A stretch of 58,513 bases of DNA from Actinomadura roseirufa (GTDB lineage: Bacteria > Actinomycetota > Actinomycetes > Streptosporangiales > Streptosporangiaceae). Position 1 is the stretch's first letter. Each line of letters starts with the position of its first letter. Below are positions 7,905 through 15,702 of the stretch, piece after piece. A model generated the notes under the pieces. That model saw only the letters and a list, made by a program, of their open reading frames with translations, did not search any database and was not told the DNA's origin. Position numbers and translations under genes: made by a program. The DNA lies in the NCBI RefSeq assembly GCF_900659635.1, contig NZ_CAACVB010000024.1, positions 1 to 58,513 on the forward strand, in the 5' to 3' direction.

Positions 7905-7936
7905 TTGACCTTCACACCGATGTGACACCTTAACGT
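7905..7936 (+). promoter_or_regulatory. MerR-type promoter with long spacer and dyad
   Basis: TTGACC (7905-7910) is followed after 20 bases by TAACGT (7931-7936); the 19-20 bp spacer is the hallmark of MerR-activated promoters. The spacer carries a dyad, TCACA-CCGA-TGTGA. It drives the SDR gene to the right, with MerR bound between the hexamers by inference. Confidence 0.6.
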
Positions 7937-7973
7937 CCCGGCTGTCCGTCATCTTCCAGTGAAGGAGCAGCAC

Positions 7974-8681
7974 ATGCCGGGAGCAGTCGTCATCGGAGCC
8001 GGTCCGGGAATCGGCCGGTCGGTCGCCCTCCGGTTCGCCCGGGAGGGCCTGCCGATCACGCTCATCGCACGGACCACCGAAACGCTCGCCGAGGTGGCCG
8101 GGGCCGTTTCGTCCCTCGATGTGCCCGTCCGCTCACTGGCCGCCGACAGCACCGACGAGACGGCGCTGCGCGCCGCCCTCGACACCGCGACCACCGAGTT
8201 CGGTCTCCCCGACGTCGTGGTCCACAACGCGGCGATCATCCAGCTGGACGCGCCCGGAGAGCTGCCGGCGAGCGCCCAGCTGGACGCCTGGGCGGTCAAC
8301 GTGGTCGGCGCGCTCACCGCCGCCGCCCACGTCGCCCCCGCGATGGCGCGGCGCGGGAGCGGTTCGTTCATCATCACCGGCGGAATGCCCGAGCCGAAGC
8401 CGCAGTACGTCAGCCTCTCGCTCGGCAAGGCCGGAGTGCGGACCCTGGTGACTCTGCTCGACCACCAGTACGGGGCCTCCGGAGTTCACGCGGCCAGCGT
8501 CACCGTCGCCGGTCCCGTCGCCCCGGGCACGGCCTTCGACCCCGACGACATCGCCGAACACTACTGGCGGCTGCACACCCAGCCGCGAGACCGATGGCAG
8601 CGGGAAGTCCTCCACGACGGCCTCGCCGGGGAGGCCGTCACAGTAGGCGCCACATCGGACGCTCACGGCGATCAACCTTGA
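7974..8681 (+). CDS. SDR-family oxidoreductase with atypical active site
   Basis: About 235 residues from ATG 7974, which has AAGGAG 8 nt upstream; GTG 7959 is in frame but lies before the RBS. The Rossmann start VVIGAGPGIGRSVALRF has the glycine-rich NAD(P) motif, and VVHNAAI fits the NNAG position. The catalytic YxxxK is not present in normal form: the region reads PQYVSLSLGKAG, so Tyr lies 7 residues before Lys instead of 4. The Ser position reads FIITGGMP. It may be an unusual reductase or a non-catalytic NAD(P)-binding protein. It is probably induced by the divergent MerR protein. Confidence 0.85.
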   Translation: MPGAVVIGAGPGIGRSVALRFAREGLPITLIARTTETLAEVAGAVSSLDVPVRSLAADSTDETALRAALDTATTEFGLPDVVVHNAAIIQLDAPGELPASAQLDAWAVNVVGALTAAAHVAPAMARRGSGSFIITGGMPEPKPQYVSLSLGKAGVRTLVTLLDHQYGASGVHAASVTVAGPVAPGTAFDPDDIAEHYWRLHTQPRDRWQREVLHDGLAGEAVTVGATSDAHGDQP

Positions 8682-8821
8682 CCGCCGGCACGGGAACCGG
8701 GCGCCTGACCGCCACCTGACCATTCCGGGAAGGCAACCGAATGAATCTCCACGGCTACTTTTAGTCACCATCTCTGAGGGAATGATCAAGATGGCCTGTC
8801 GCCGTTCGGGGAGGTAAGGCC

Positions 8822-9736
8822 GTGTCGCTTGGTCACCGCCCATCAATGGGGGTTCGTCTGCTTCGCCGGTTCGGTGCGGTCGCCGTGGTCCCAGTGCTGA
8901 CCATCGCGCCGGCCTCGGTGCTCCCCGCCGGTGAATCGCTCGGCCACGCCGCCTCGTCCACGCCGGGCGCCGCGACGAAGGGGCAGGGACGGACCTTCGC
9001 CACCTACCAGGTCGTCATCGGTGATCCGGTGACCGCGAATCCGGGCAGGGGCCAAGGGGCGTACGCCTATTGTCCGGCGGGGACCGTCGTGCTGGGCGGC
9101 GGCGAGTCGAACACCCTGCTCCTGCCGACCGGGGCCGAGCTCGTCGCGTCCAATCCGGACGACGTGTTCAACGGATGGCACACCGCCTTCTACAACGCCT
9201 CGCAGGCAGTTCCGGTCACTCTTCGCACGCGCGTGGTCTGCGGTAGCGGAATCCCCGGATACCAGCTCACCTACCTCCAGGACCAGATCATTCCGCGAGG
9301 TCAGACCCGCCGGGAGTTCTCGCCCAGTTGTCCAGAGGGTTCGCTGACGCTGGGAGGTGGCAGTGACGGTCCCCAGGGACTCAGGCTGCTCGACTCCTAC
9401 CCGGGTGGCACCAACCAATGGGAGACCACGGTCCTCAACATCTCCCTGACCTCAGAGGTGTCCACAACGCTGTACAACATCTGCGGGCGCGGCATCACCA
9501 GGTCACTTCAGTTGAGTGACACGGTCAGGGTCGCCAAGGGCGGTCGCGCGAACGCCACCGCGACCTGCCCGGCGGGATCGAAGGTGCTGAGCGGTGGCGG
9601 CGACTCCTCCCCGCGCGGCAGCAACCTGATCACCGATACCTACCCGAGCTCGGACGGGAAGACCTGGACCGTCTACGTCAAGAACATCGTCGACGAGGTC
9701 TCTTGGATGCGCGTCAGGGTGCTCTGCGGCACCTGA
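8822..9736 (+). CDS. Secreted protein with three Cys-containing repeats
   Basis: A 304-residue protein with a GTG start; GGGAGGT lies 8-14 nt upstream. A signal-like segment, RLLRRFGAVAVVPVLTIAPA, is near the N-terminus. Three repeats of about 80 residues follow, each opening with C-P-x-G-(T/S)-x-x-L-x-G-G-G (CPAGTVVLGGG, CPEGSLTLGGG, CPAGSKVLSGG). Each closes with a lone Cys (VVCGS, NICGR, VLCGT), giving one likely disulfide per repeat. I do not recognise a named family. An extracellular beta-rich structural or binding role is plausible. The nearest neighbours are not obviously related. Confidence 0.8.
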   Translation: MSLGHRPSMGVRLLRRFGAVAVVPVLTIAPASVLPAGESLGHAASSTPGAATKGQGRTFATYQVVIGDPVTANPGRGQGAYAYCPAGTVVLGGGESNTLLLPTGAELVASNPDDVFNGWHTAFYNASQAVPVTLRTRVVCGSGIPGYQLTYLQDQIIPRGQTRREFSPSCPEGSLTLGGGSDGPQGLRLLDSYPGGTNQWETTVLNISLTSEVSTTLYNICGRGITRSLQLSDTVRVAKGGRANATATCPAGSKVLSGGGDSSPRGSNLITDTYPSSDGKTWTVYVKNIVDEVSWMRVRVLCGT

Positions 9737-9868
9737 CTCCGGCGGCACCTGACTCCGGCGGCGCGTGGAGCTGATCAGCGGCGCGGGCCCGCGCGCGGGC
9801 GCCGCACCGTCTGGCCGCGCGGCCTGCCCAGACGGGTGTGAGCCCACCTACGCCGAGAACGCGGTGGC

Positions 9869-9931
9869 TTGACCCTAAACGGAACCGACCAGTACCGTAT
9901 CGCGGGTACAGATGGAACCGATCGGTACCGT
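9869..9931 (+). promoter_or_regulatory. Promoter with two operator-like direct repeats upstream of the MFS gene
   Basis: GGAACCGACCAGTACCGT (9881-9898) and GGAACCGATCGGTACCGT (9914-9931) are near-identical copies 33 bp apart. Each is imperfectly palindromic around ACCGATCGGT. TTGACC (9869-9874) can serve as -35 with TACCGT (9893-9898) as -10, so the first copy overlaps the promoter. TetR-type repression is likely, but no TetR gene is nearby. Confidence 0.6.
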
Positions 9932-9941
9932 TTTGGAGGTC

Positions 9942-11189
9942 ATGGTGGCCGGTGAAGGTTGGACGCGGCGGGCGCGCTGGAGCGTGCTCGCCCTCGGATT
10001 CGGCGTCTTCGCGGTCGGGACGGACGAGTTCGTCCTGGCCGGAATGCTGCCCCTGCTCGGCGACACCTTCGACATCTCGATCGCCGCGGCCGGGCAGGTG
10101 GTCACCGCGTTCGCGCTGGTCTCCGCGGTGCTGGCACCGGTCCTCGGCACACTCACCGCCCGCTGGCCGCGCCGGCGGATCCTGCTGCTCGCGCTCGGCG
10201 TCTACCTGGTGGGCAACGCCGCCACCGCGGTCGCGCCGACGTTCCCGGCGCTGCTGGGCGCCCAGATGGTCGCGGCGGCGGGGGCCGGGATGTTCGTGCC
10301 GGCGGCGACGGTGACCGCGGCGTCCCTCGTTCCCGCCGAGCGCCGGGGCCGGGCGATCGCCGTGGTCATGACCGGCTTCACCGCGGCCACCGCCCTCGGC
10401 GCCCCCATCGGGACCGTCCTGGGAGGGACGCTGGGGTGGCGCGCGACGGTGTGGTTCCTGGTCGGCCTCGCGGTGCTCGGCATCGGGTCCGTCCTGGCCC
10501 TGATCCCCCAGCAGATCACGGCTCCCGCGCCCGCCGGCCTGGGCGAGCGGCTGCGCCCCCTGCGCGACCCGCGCGCGCTCGCGCTGATGGGCACCACCCT
10601 GGCCGGGTTCACGGCCGTCTACATCCCCTACACCTACATCTCCGCCGTCTTCGAACCCGCGACCGGCGGAGACCCCGACCGTCTGGCCCTGCTGCTGTTC
10701 ATCTTCGGCCTGGTCGGCACGGTGGCCAACTTCGCGGGCGGGGCGCTGGCCGACCGGATCGGCGGGCGCACCGTCGCCTCCGGCGCGATCGTCCTGCTCG
10801 TCGTGACGCTGCTCGTGATGCCCCTGGCCACCGGCTCCTTCGCCGCCGCGACGGTGATGCTGATCGCCTACGCAATCCCGGCCTGGGCGCTGACCACCCC
10901 GCAGCAGCACCGGCTGATCGCGCTGGACCCGGCCTCGGCGTCGGTCTACGTGTCGCTCAACGCCGCCATCCTCTACCTGGCCATCTCCCTGTCGGGCATG
11001 GCCGGCGCCGCCGGCATCGCCTGGCTGGGCGCCGACCGGCTCGCCCCGGCCGCCGCCGTGATCGCCCTGCTCGCCCTGGGACTGTCGGAGCTGGCCCACC
11101 GGCTCACCCGGCGACAGGCCGCCCCGAAGGTCCCCCCGGCCGTGGCTCCCGCACGGGACACGCCCGTCGCTCACATGATGGACGAGTGA
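9942..11189 (+). CDS. MFS transporter (AraJ/PbuE-like efflux type)
   Basis: About 415 residues from ATG 9942, which has GGAGG 4 nt upstream; ATG 9912 lies inside the second operator copy and lacks an RBS. Twelve hydrophobic segments are recognisable. The N-terminal GTDEFVLAGMLP and the loop RWPRRRILLL are typical of drug/metabolite:H+ antiporters of the DHA type. The inner loop after helix 6 is short. It is probably an exporter induced by its substrate through the double operator. No biosynthetic genes are linked to it, so the substrate is unknown. Confidence 0.88.
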   Translation: MVAGEGWTRRARWSVLALGFGVFAVGTDEFVLAGMLPLLGDTFDISIAAAGQVVTAFALVSAVLAPVLGTLTARWPRRRILLLALGVYLVGNAATAVAPTFPALLGAQMVAAAGAGMFVPAATVTAASLVPAERRGRAIAVVMTGFTAATALGAPIGTVLGGTLGWRATVWFLVGLAVLGIGSVLALIPQQITAPAPAGLGERLRPLRDPRALALMGTTLAGFTAVYIPYTYISAVFEPATGGDPDRLALLLFIFGLVGTVANFAGGALADRIGGRTVASGAIVLLVVTLLVMPLATGSFAAATVMLIAYAIPAWALTTPQQHRLIALDPASASVYVSLNAAILYLAISLSGMAGAAGIAWLGADRLAPAAAVIALLALGLSELAHRLTRRQAAPKVPPAVAPARDTPVAHMMDE

Positions 11190-11247
11190 CGACCACCGGC
11201 CACCACGTCCACGCCCGGCCGACATGGAACGCTCCGCCGGCCGGGCG

Positions 11248-11742
11248 CTAAGACGGGTCACCGGGGTCGGAGAAGATCCGCAGTTCCGTCACCCCGCTGA
11301 TGTTGCGGGCGCCGCACACGTCGTCCGGCATGACCAGCTGCGGCCCCTCTCCGTCCAGCGCCGCCTCGTCCCGCCGGACGCCCAGCAGCACCGGCCGGTT
11401 CCCGAACTCGGGATCGATCTCCGCCCAGGACAGGACCACCCGGTGGCCGTCGCCCGCCCGGAGCGAGATGAGGAACCGCAGGCGGTCCCTGCGCTCCCCC
11501 GGGACGAACAGCGGAGCCGCCGGCGCCAGCACGTCCAGCAGCAGCGGGCCGGTGAACCGGTGCCTGCGCACACCGCTCCTGCGGCAGCGGAAGGTGACCT
11601 CGCGCTCGTGCTGCGGCAGGGCGCGCAGGTCGGCCATGCGCACGTCGCGCGGCGCCAGCACCTCACCGGCCACGCGGACGACGACGCCCATGCCGGCACG
11701 GGCCACCGCGGGCCGATCCACCACCTCGACGCTCCCTCTCAC
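11248..11742 (-). CDS. Molybdopterin-dependent oxidoreductase-like protein (SUOX fold)
   Basis: About 164 residues. VVVRVAGEVLAPRDVRMADLR followed by an Arg/Cys segment (EVTFRCRRSGVRR), and the later PQLVMPDDVCGARNISGVTEL, match the start, Cys loop and end of the oxidoreductase molybdopterin-binding domain. The expected sulfite-oxidase dimerisation domain is missing, and the protein is shorter than YedY. It has no signal peptide, unlike YedY. It is convergent with the MFS gene. Cofactor binding is plausible, with CRR in the region of the ligand Cys. Confidence 0.65.
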   Translation of the reverse strand: MRGSVEVVDRPAVARAGMGVVVRVAGEVLAPRDVRMADLRALPQHEREVTFRCRRSGVRRHRFTGPLLLDVLAPAAPLFVPGERRDRLRFLISLRAGDGHRVVLSWAEIDPEFGNRPVLLGVRRDEAALDGEGPQLVMPDDVCGARNISGVTELRIFSDPGDPS

Positions 11743-11811
11743 GAGATGCCGACGCTTTCCCCGACCACGGTAGATTGTCCTCCCTCAAAAGCAAGACCCA
11801 ATGCGATTCAC

Positions 11812-11829
11812 CCCTCGCAAAAGCGAGGG
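11812..11829. other. Small hairpin in the divergent intergenic region
   Basis: CCCTCGC-AAAA-GCGAGGG is a 7-bp perfect stem with an A4 loop. It lies between two divergent start codons, so termination is not the obvious role; attenuation or an operator are possible. Confidence 0.4.
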
Positions 11830-11928
11830 CGCGGCCGAGATGTCATTGGTATCTGCGACTCACCACATTCGGTCGGGTGTTGGTAGGCGTGGCCTGGTGA
11901 CGAGACGCCTTCTCAGTAGAGTCGTGGA

Positions 11929-12597
11929 ATGAAGATCACGAAGCTGGTGCTCGTGTCGGTGCCGCTGGGCGGGGCGTTCGGCGCGGCCACTTCGTGGATC
12001 AATGACTTCTCCTCGCCGTACAGGTCGTCCGGTGGACGCGTCGAGGCGGTTTCCGGGGGCGTCCGCAGCGTCGCGGAGGTCGTGAGCCTGTTAGTGGACG
12101 TGGGATGGGCGTGGGCAGGGCTGGCCGTCGCCGTGGGCTGGCTGGCCCGCACTCCCGTCCGGGGCTCCATCGCCGGGGTCATGGCACTGACGGCGGCGAC
12201 GGCCGCCTACTACCGCGTGGACTCCTATCTGCTTGAGGAGCCGTTCGCCTGGCACCAAGGGCTCATGGTGTTCTGGTGGACGGTCGGCCTGGTCACGGGC
12301 CTGGTCCTCGGCGCGGTCGGCGCGGCCGCCCGCCGGACGGGGACGATCGGTCTGCTGACCGGTCTGACGGTACCGGTGGGGGCGCTGCTCCAGATGGCGG
12401 TCATGCCACCCGGCTTCGGGCCCACCGAGAACCCGGAGGCCGTCTGGGCCCTGGTGATCGTCTGCGTCGGCGCGACGGCGGCCGCGGCCTTCGTCTTCCT
12501 GCGCTTCTTCCGCGGGGCGGCCCCCGGCGAGCCCTCCCCCGACCCGCCGCCCGCGGTCCGGACGGTCGAGAGCTCCGCCGGCATGGCCGTCGAGTAG
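11929..12597 (+). CDS. Multi-pass membrane protein of unknown function (possibly DUF6518-like)
   Basis: A 222-residue protein with about six hydrophobic segments, beginning near the N-terminus and including WAWAGLAVAVGWLA and GLMVFWWTVGLVTGLVLG. The C-terminal tail is hydrophilic and Pro/Glu-rich. The start is ATG 11929; TAGAGT (11917-11922) lies 6 nt before it, which fits a leaderless promoter. No catalytic motif is visible. The DUF6518 resemblance is from memory and uncertain. Confidence 0.75.
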   Translation: MKITKLVLVSVPLGGAFGAATSWINDFSSPYRSSGGRVEAVSGGVRSVAEVVSLLVDVGWAWAGLAVAVGWLARTPVRGSIAGVMALTAATAAYYRVDSYLLEEPFAWHQGLMVFWWTVGLVTGLVLGAVGAAARRTGTIGLLTGLTVPVGALLQMAVMPPGFGPTENPEAVWALVIVCVGATAAAAFVFLRFFRGAAPGEPSPDPPPAVRTVESSAGMAVE

Positions 12598-12700
12598 ATC
12601 TCCCCGGCGCGGGCGACTGGCCGGTTTCGGCAAGCGGCGAGGACGGGTCGTGGACGACCCGCGCGGCTAGCGTTGGGGCACGCGGTGCGGAGGAGCAGAC

Positions 12701-13171
12701 ATGAGCAGACTGCCGTTAGGCCCGTCTCCGGGGATCGGATACGGGCATCTGCTGTCCACCTCTCATGGCGCCTTCGTCACCAAGCACGAGTGGCTCGTCC
12801 AGCCCGTTCCCGTCGAGCGGCCAGAGCGCGGGTGGGAGCAACACCGCCTGCAATGCCCTGAATGTGGCAGGACGCTGAACGTGCGCGTGTCGTCCGTGGT
12901 GAGAACGAGACGCCGGCAGCGGGGGTGGCGGTGGACGTCGGCGTCGTGCCTGGCGCTGGCGGTGCTCTGTGCGTTGCTGATGATCCCCTCTGCCGAGGGA
13001 CTGCGGATCGGCGCGTCCTTGGGCCTGGTGTTCGGAGCCACGTTCGCCTTCAGCCTGTACATGCGCTTGGGCGTGGAGGACGGGGTGACCATGCGCTGGC
13101 CTACGTGGACTCGCCTGCACGGTCACATGCTCCGCTGGCCTCCCGGAACGCCCACGCGCTGGCAACGCTGA
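12701..13171 (+). CDS. Small membrane protein with a zinc-ribbon-like CPECG motif
   Basis: A 156-residue protein starting at ATG 12701 with GGAGG 8 nt upstream. The N-terminal half holds a single C-P-E-C-G knuckle (LQCPECGRTLNVRV). A basic stretch (RTRRRQRGWRW) and two hydrophobic helices (SASCLALAVLCALLMI and GASLGLVFGATFAFSLYM) follow. There is no second CxxC, so a full zinc ribbon would need dimerisation. No family recognised. It is probably an isolated gene, 78 bp before a convergent operon. Confidence 0.7.
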   Translation: MSRLPLGPSPGIGYGHLLSTSHGAFVTKHEWLVQPVPVERPERGWEQHRLQCPECGRTLNVRVSSVVRTRRRQRGWRWTSASCLALAVLCALLMIPSAEGLRIGASLGLVFGATFAFSLYMRLGVEDGVTMRWPTWTRLHGHMLRWPPGTPTRWQR

Positions 13172-13249
13172 TCGCGTCCCCGGCCGGGCCGGCGCGGGCG
13201 GCCCGACATGGGGCGCGGCGCGCGGCCGGTCTCATGGCGGGCCGCTCCC

Positions 13250-14266
13250 TTATCTGCCGGCCAGGAGGTCGCCTACGGCCGCGTCGACGAAGGCCACGTC
13301 CTCGGGGTTGGCGCCGCCGCTGGACAGGTGGCCCCAGATCCCCGGAATCGTGCGCAGTCTTCCCTTCGGGATGTGCCGGACGGCGTCCTCCTCGTCCTCG
13401 GGCGTGAAGTAGAGGTCCCTCTCGGCGGGCATGGCCAGCAGTTCGGCCGTGATGGATCCGAGGGCGCGCGGGAGGTCGCCGTCCATGCCGGGAGTCGTGG
13501 AGACGTCGGCGTTCTGCCAGGTCCAGAGCATCGCGAGGAGGTCGTTGGCGTCCTGCCCGGCGAAGTTGGGCTCCCAGAAACCGGTGAGGAATTCCTCCAG
13601 GTCGGTGAATCCCAACTGCTGATAAGCGCCCTCCCGGTAGAAGGGCTGGGAGAAGCCCCATCCCGCGTAGACCCGGGAGAAGGCCCGCAGGCCCGCGACG
13701 GGCGGGACGTCGTAGCGCCCATCTTGAAACGCGGGGTCCAAGGTGAGGGTGGCCCTGAGGCTCTCAAGGAACACCGTGTTGTGCGCCGAGGTCTTCGGGG
13801 CGCCGCAGAAGGGCAGGGCGCGGGCGACCATGTCGGGATGGCCGACGGCCCATTGGTAGGTCTGCAAGGCGCCCATGGAGGTACCGATGACGAGTTCCAG
13901 CCGCTCGATGCCGAAATGCTCGGTCACCAGGATGTGCTGGGCGCGGACATTGTCGCGAATGGTGACCTGGGGGAAGTCCGGGCCCGCGTGCGGCGGAGGG
14001 GTGTTGGACGGCGACGACGAAACGCCGTTGCCGAACAGGTTGGGCACGATGACGAAGTACTCGCGCGGGTCGAGAGCGCGGTCCGGGCCGATCAGCCACT
14101 CGTGGGACGTGTGGTCTCCGGCGAACCAGGTGGGGAGCAGGACAGCGTTGCCCTTGGTCTCGTTCAGCTCTCCGTACGTCTGGTAGGCGAGCCGTGCCAC
14201 GGGCAGGACCGCACCGCGTTCCAGCTCGAAATTCTGAAGTTCGAGGGTCTGGTGGCCGGGTGTCAT
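13250..14266 (-). CDS. Homoserine O-acetyltransferase-like alpha/beta hydrolase
   Basis: About 338 residues from ATG 14266 with GAGGAG upstream; ATG 14284, overlapping the amidase stop as ATGA, is an alternative. The fold matches the HTA/MetX family: LAYQTYGELNETKGNAVLLP at the start, nucleophile elbow GTSMG (Ser130, in place of GGSMGG), then DLYFTPEDEE and IPGIWGH supplying Asp and His. The family includes acyltransferases and plain hydrolases. As the last gene of a nitrilase-amidase operon it probably acts on an ester or acyl intermediate rather than in methionine synthesis. Confidence 0.8.
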   Translation of the reverse strand: MTPGHQTLELQNFELERGAVLPVARLAYQTYGELNETKGNAVLLPTWFAGDHTSHEWLIGPDRALDPREYFVIVPNLFGNGVSSSPSNTPPPHAGPDFPQVTIRDNVRAQHILVTEHFGIERLELVIGTSMGALQTYQWAVGHPDMVARALPFCGAPKTSAHNTVFLESLRATLTLDPAFQDGRYDVPPVAGLRAFSRVYAGWGFSQPFYREGAYQQLGFTDLEEFLTGFWEPNFAGQDANDLLAMLWTWQNADVSTTPGMDGDLPRALGSITAELLAMPAERDLYFTPEDEEDAVRHIPKGRLRTIPGIWGHLSSGGANPEDVAFVDAAVGDLLAGR

Positions 14267-14280
14267 TCGTTGCTCCTCAA

Positions 14281-15702
14281 TCATTCTTGCTCGGACTTTC
14301 CAAGGGAAAAGGCGGTCGTGAAGAGCAGGTGCTCGGAGCCGGGGCGGGCGATGAGCTGAAGCCCGGTCGGAAGGCCGCCGACCGGTGCGGCGGGCACGCT
14401 GAGCGCGGGGAGGCCCAGCAGGTTCCATGAGCTGGTCAGCGACAGCAGCGCGCCCCGGACGGGGGTGGGAACGCCGTCGATCCGGACCGTCCGCTCCCCC
14501 AGGCGCGGCGCGGTGACCGGGACGGTGGGCAGCGCGAGGACGTCGCACCGTTCGAACAGGGCACCGGCACGCGCGATGAACCGTTCGCGGTCGGCCATGG
14601 CGCGGACGTAGCGCCAGCCGGGGACAGCGGCGGCGTGCCGGAGCCGGTCGAGAACCTCCGGGTCGAACAGGTCGGGGGCATGGGCCAGCCGGTCGGCGTG
14701 GACGGCCGCGGCCTCGCTGCTCTGGACGGCGGAGAACGCGGCTCTGACCTCGTCCCATGCGGAGCCGTCGTCCCACGAGGGCGCGCGGACGTCGGCGACC
14801 GGGCCGATCCCCGCTTCCAGCGAGCCGCGCACGGCGCGAACGACCCGCGGATCGCAGGCCGCGGACATCAGCGAGGTCAGCCAGCCGACGCGAGGCGCGC
14901 CCGCCGAGGAGGAGACACCGTCCGGGACGAGCGCCTGGTAGGCGGTCAGGCAGTCTTCCGCCGTCTGGGCGAAGAGGCCAACGTGGTCGAGCGTCCTCGA
15001 AAGGGGAAAGACGCCGTCACCGGGAATCGCCGCGTACGCGGGTTTGAAGCCCGCCACTCCGCACAGCGCCGCCGGGATGCGGACCGATCCACCGGTGTCG
15101 GTGCCGATGGCCAGCGGCACCATTCCGGCGGCGACGGCGGTCGCGCTGCCGCCGCTGGAACCTCCCGACATCCGCTCGGGGTCGAGCGGATTGCGGGACG
15201 CGCCGTTCGCCGACCGGTCGCCGGTCGGCCCGTAGGCGAACTCGTGGGTGGTCGTCGTCCCGACCACGACCGCGCCCGCCTCGCGCAGGAGCCGCACGCA
15301 CGCGGCGTCGTCCCGCGCGACATGGCCGCTGAAGTGCCGGGATCCCATGGTCGACGGCAGGCCCGCGACCGGCACGAGGTCCTTCACCGCGACGGGGACG
15401 CCGTGCAGCGGCCCCCGGTCGGTGCCCTCCGCCCTCTCGCGGTCCGCCCGCCGGGCCGCCGCCTCGGCTCCGGCGGCGTCCACGGTGACGAAGGCGTTCA
15501 GGCCGGGGTCGAGATCCGCGATCGTGTCGAGGGTGCGGCGGACGAGCTCGGTGGCGGTCGTCCGCCCCTCGCGCAGGTCACGGGCGAGGTCAGTGATCGT
15601 CGGTGGCCGGGCCCGATCAGCGGCGGCGGTGCGGCCGGACGCGGGCGCGGTGCGGGACGGGGTCGGGGACACGGTGGCCTTCGATGGAGTCGTCACGGAC
15701 AT
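14281..15702 (-). CDS. Amidase-signature amidohydrolase
   Basis: A 473-residue amidase with all three catalytic residues of the Ser-cisSer-Lys triad: Lys107 (VAVKDL), Ser182 in GGSSGGS, and nucleophile Ser206 in GTDTGGSVRIP. It hydrolyses amides to acid and ammonia. Its ATG overlaps the stop of the membrane-protein gene by one base (TGATG), so translation is coupled. Being in an operon with a nitrilase suggests it handles an amide made by, or related to, the nitrilase substrate. GatA is unlikely because no GatB or GatC lies nearby. Confidence 0.92.
   Translation of the reverse strand: MSVTTPSKATVSPTPSRTAPASGRTAAADRARPPTITDLARDLREGRTTATELVRRTLDTIADLDPGLNAFVTVDAAGAEAAARRADRERAEGTDRGPLHGVPVAVKDLVPVAGLPSTMGSRHFSGHVARDDAACVRLLREAGAVVVGTTTTHEFAYGPTGDRSANGASRNPLDPERMSGGSSGGSATAVAAGMVPLAIGTDTGGSVRIPAALCGVAGFKPAYAAIPGDGVFPLSRTLDHVGLFAQTAEDCLTAYQALVPDGVSSSAGAPRVGWLTSLMSAACDPRVVRAVRGSLEAGIGPVADVRAPSWDDGSAWDEVRAAFSAVQSSEAAAVHADRLAHAPDLFDPEVLDRLRHAAAVPGWRYVRAMADRERFIARAGALFERCDVLALPTVPVTAPRLGERTVRIDGVPTPVRGALLSLTSSWNLLGLPALSVPAAPVGGLPTGLQLIARPGSEHLLFTTAFSLGKSEQE

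Noticed and set aside
9714..11261. 515-codon minus-strand frame opposite the MFS gene
   Set aside because: Composition is Gly/Arg/Asp/Gln-rich with no hydrophobic core; it mirrors the transporter on the other strand.
11812..11829. Hairpin CCCTCGC-AAAA-GCGAGGG as a terminator
   Set aside because: It lies upstream of two divergent genes where no transcript should end and has no T tract; kept only as an unexplained hairpin.
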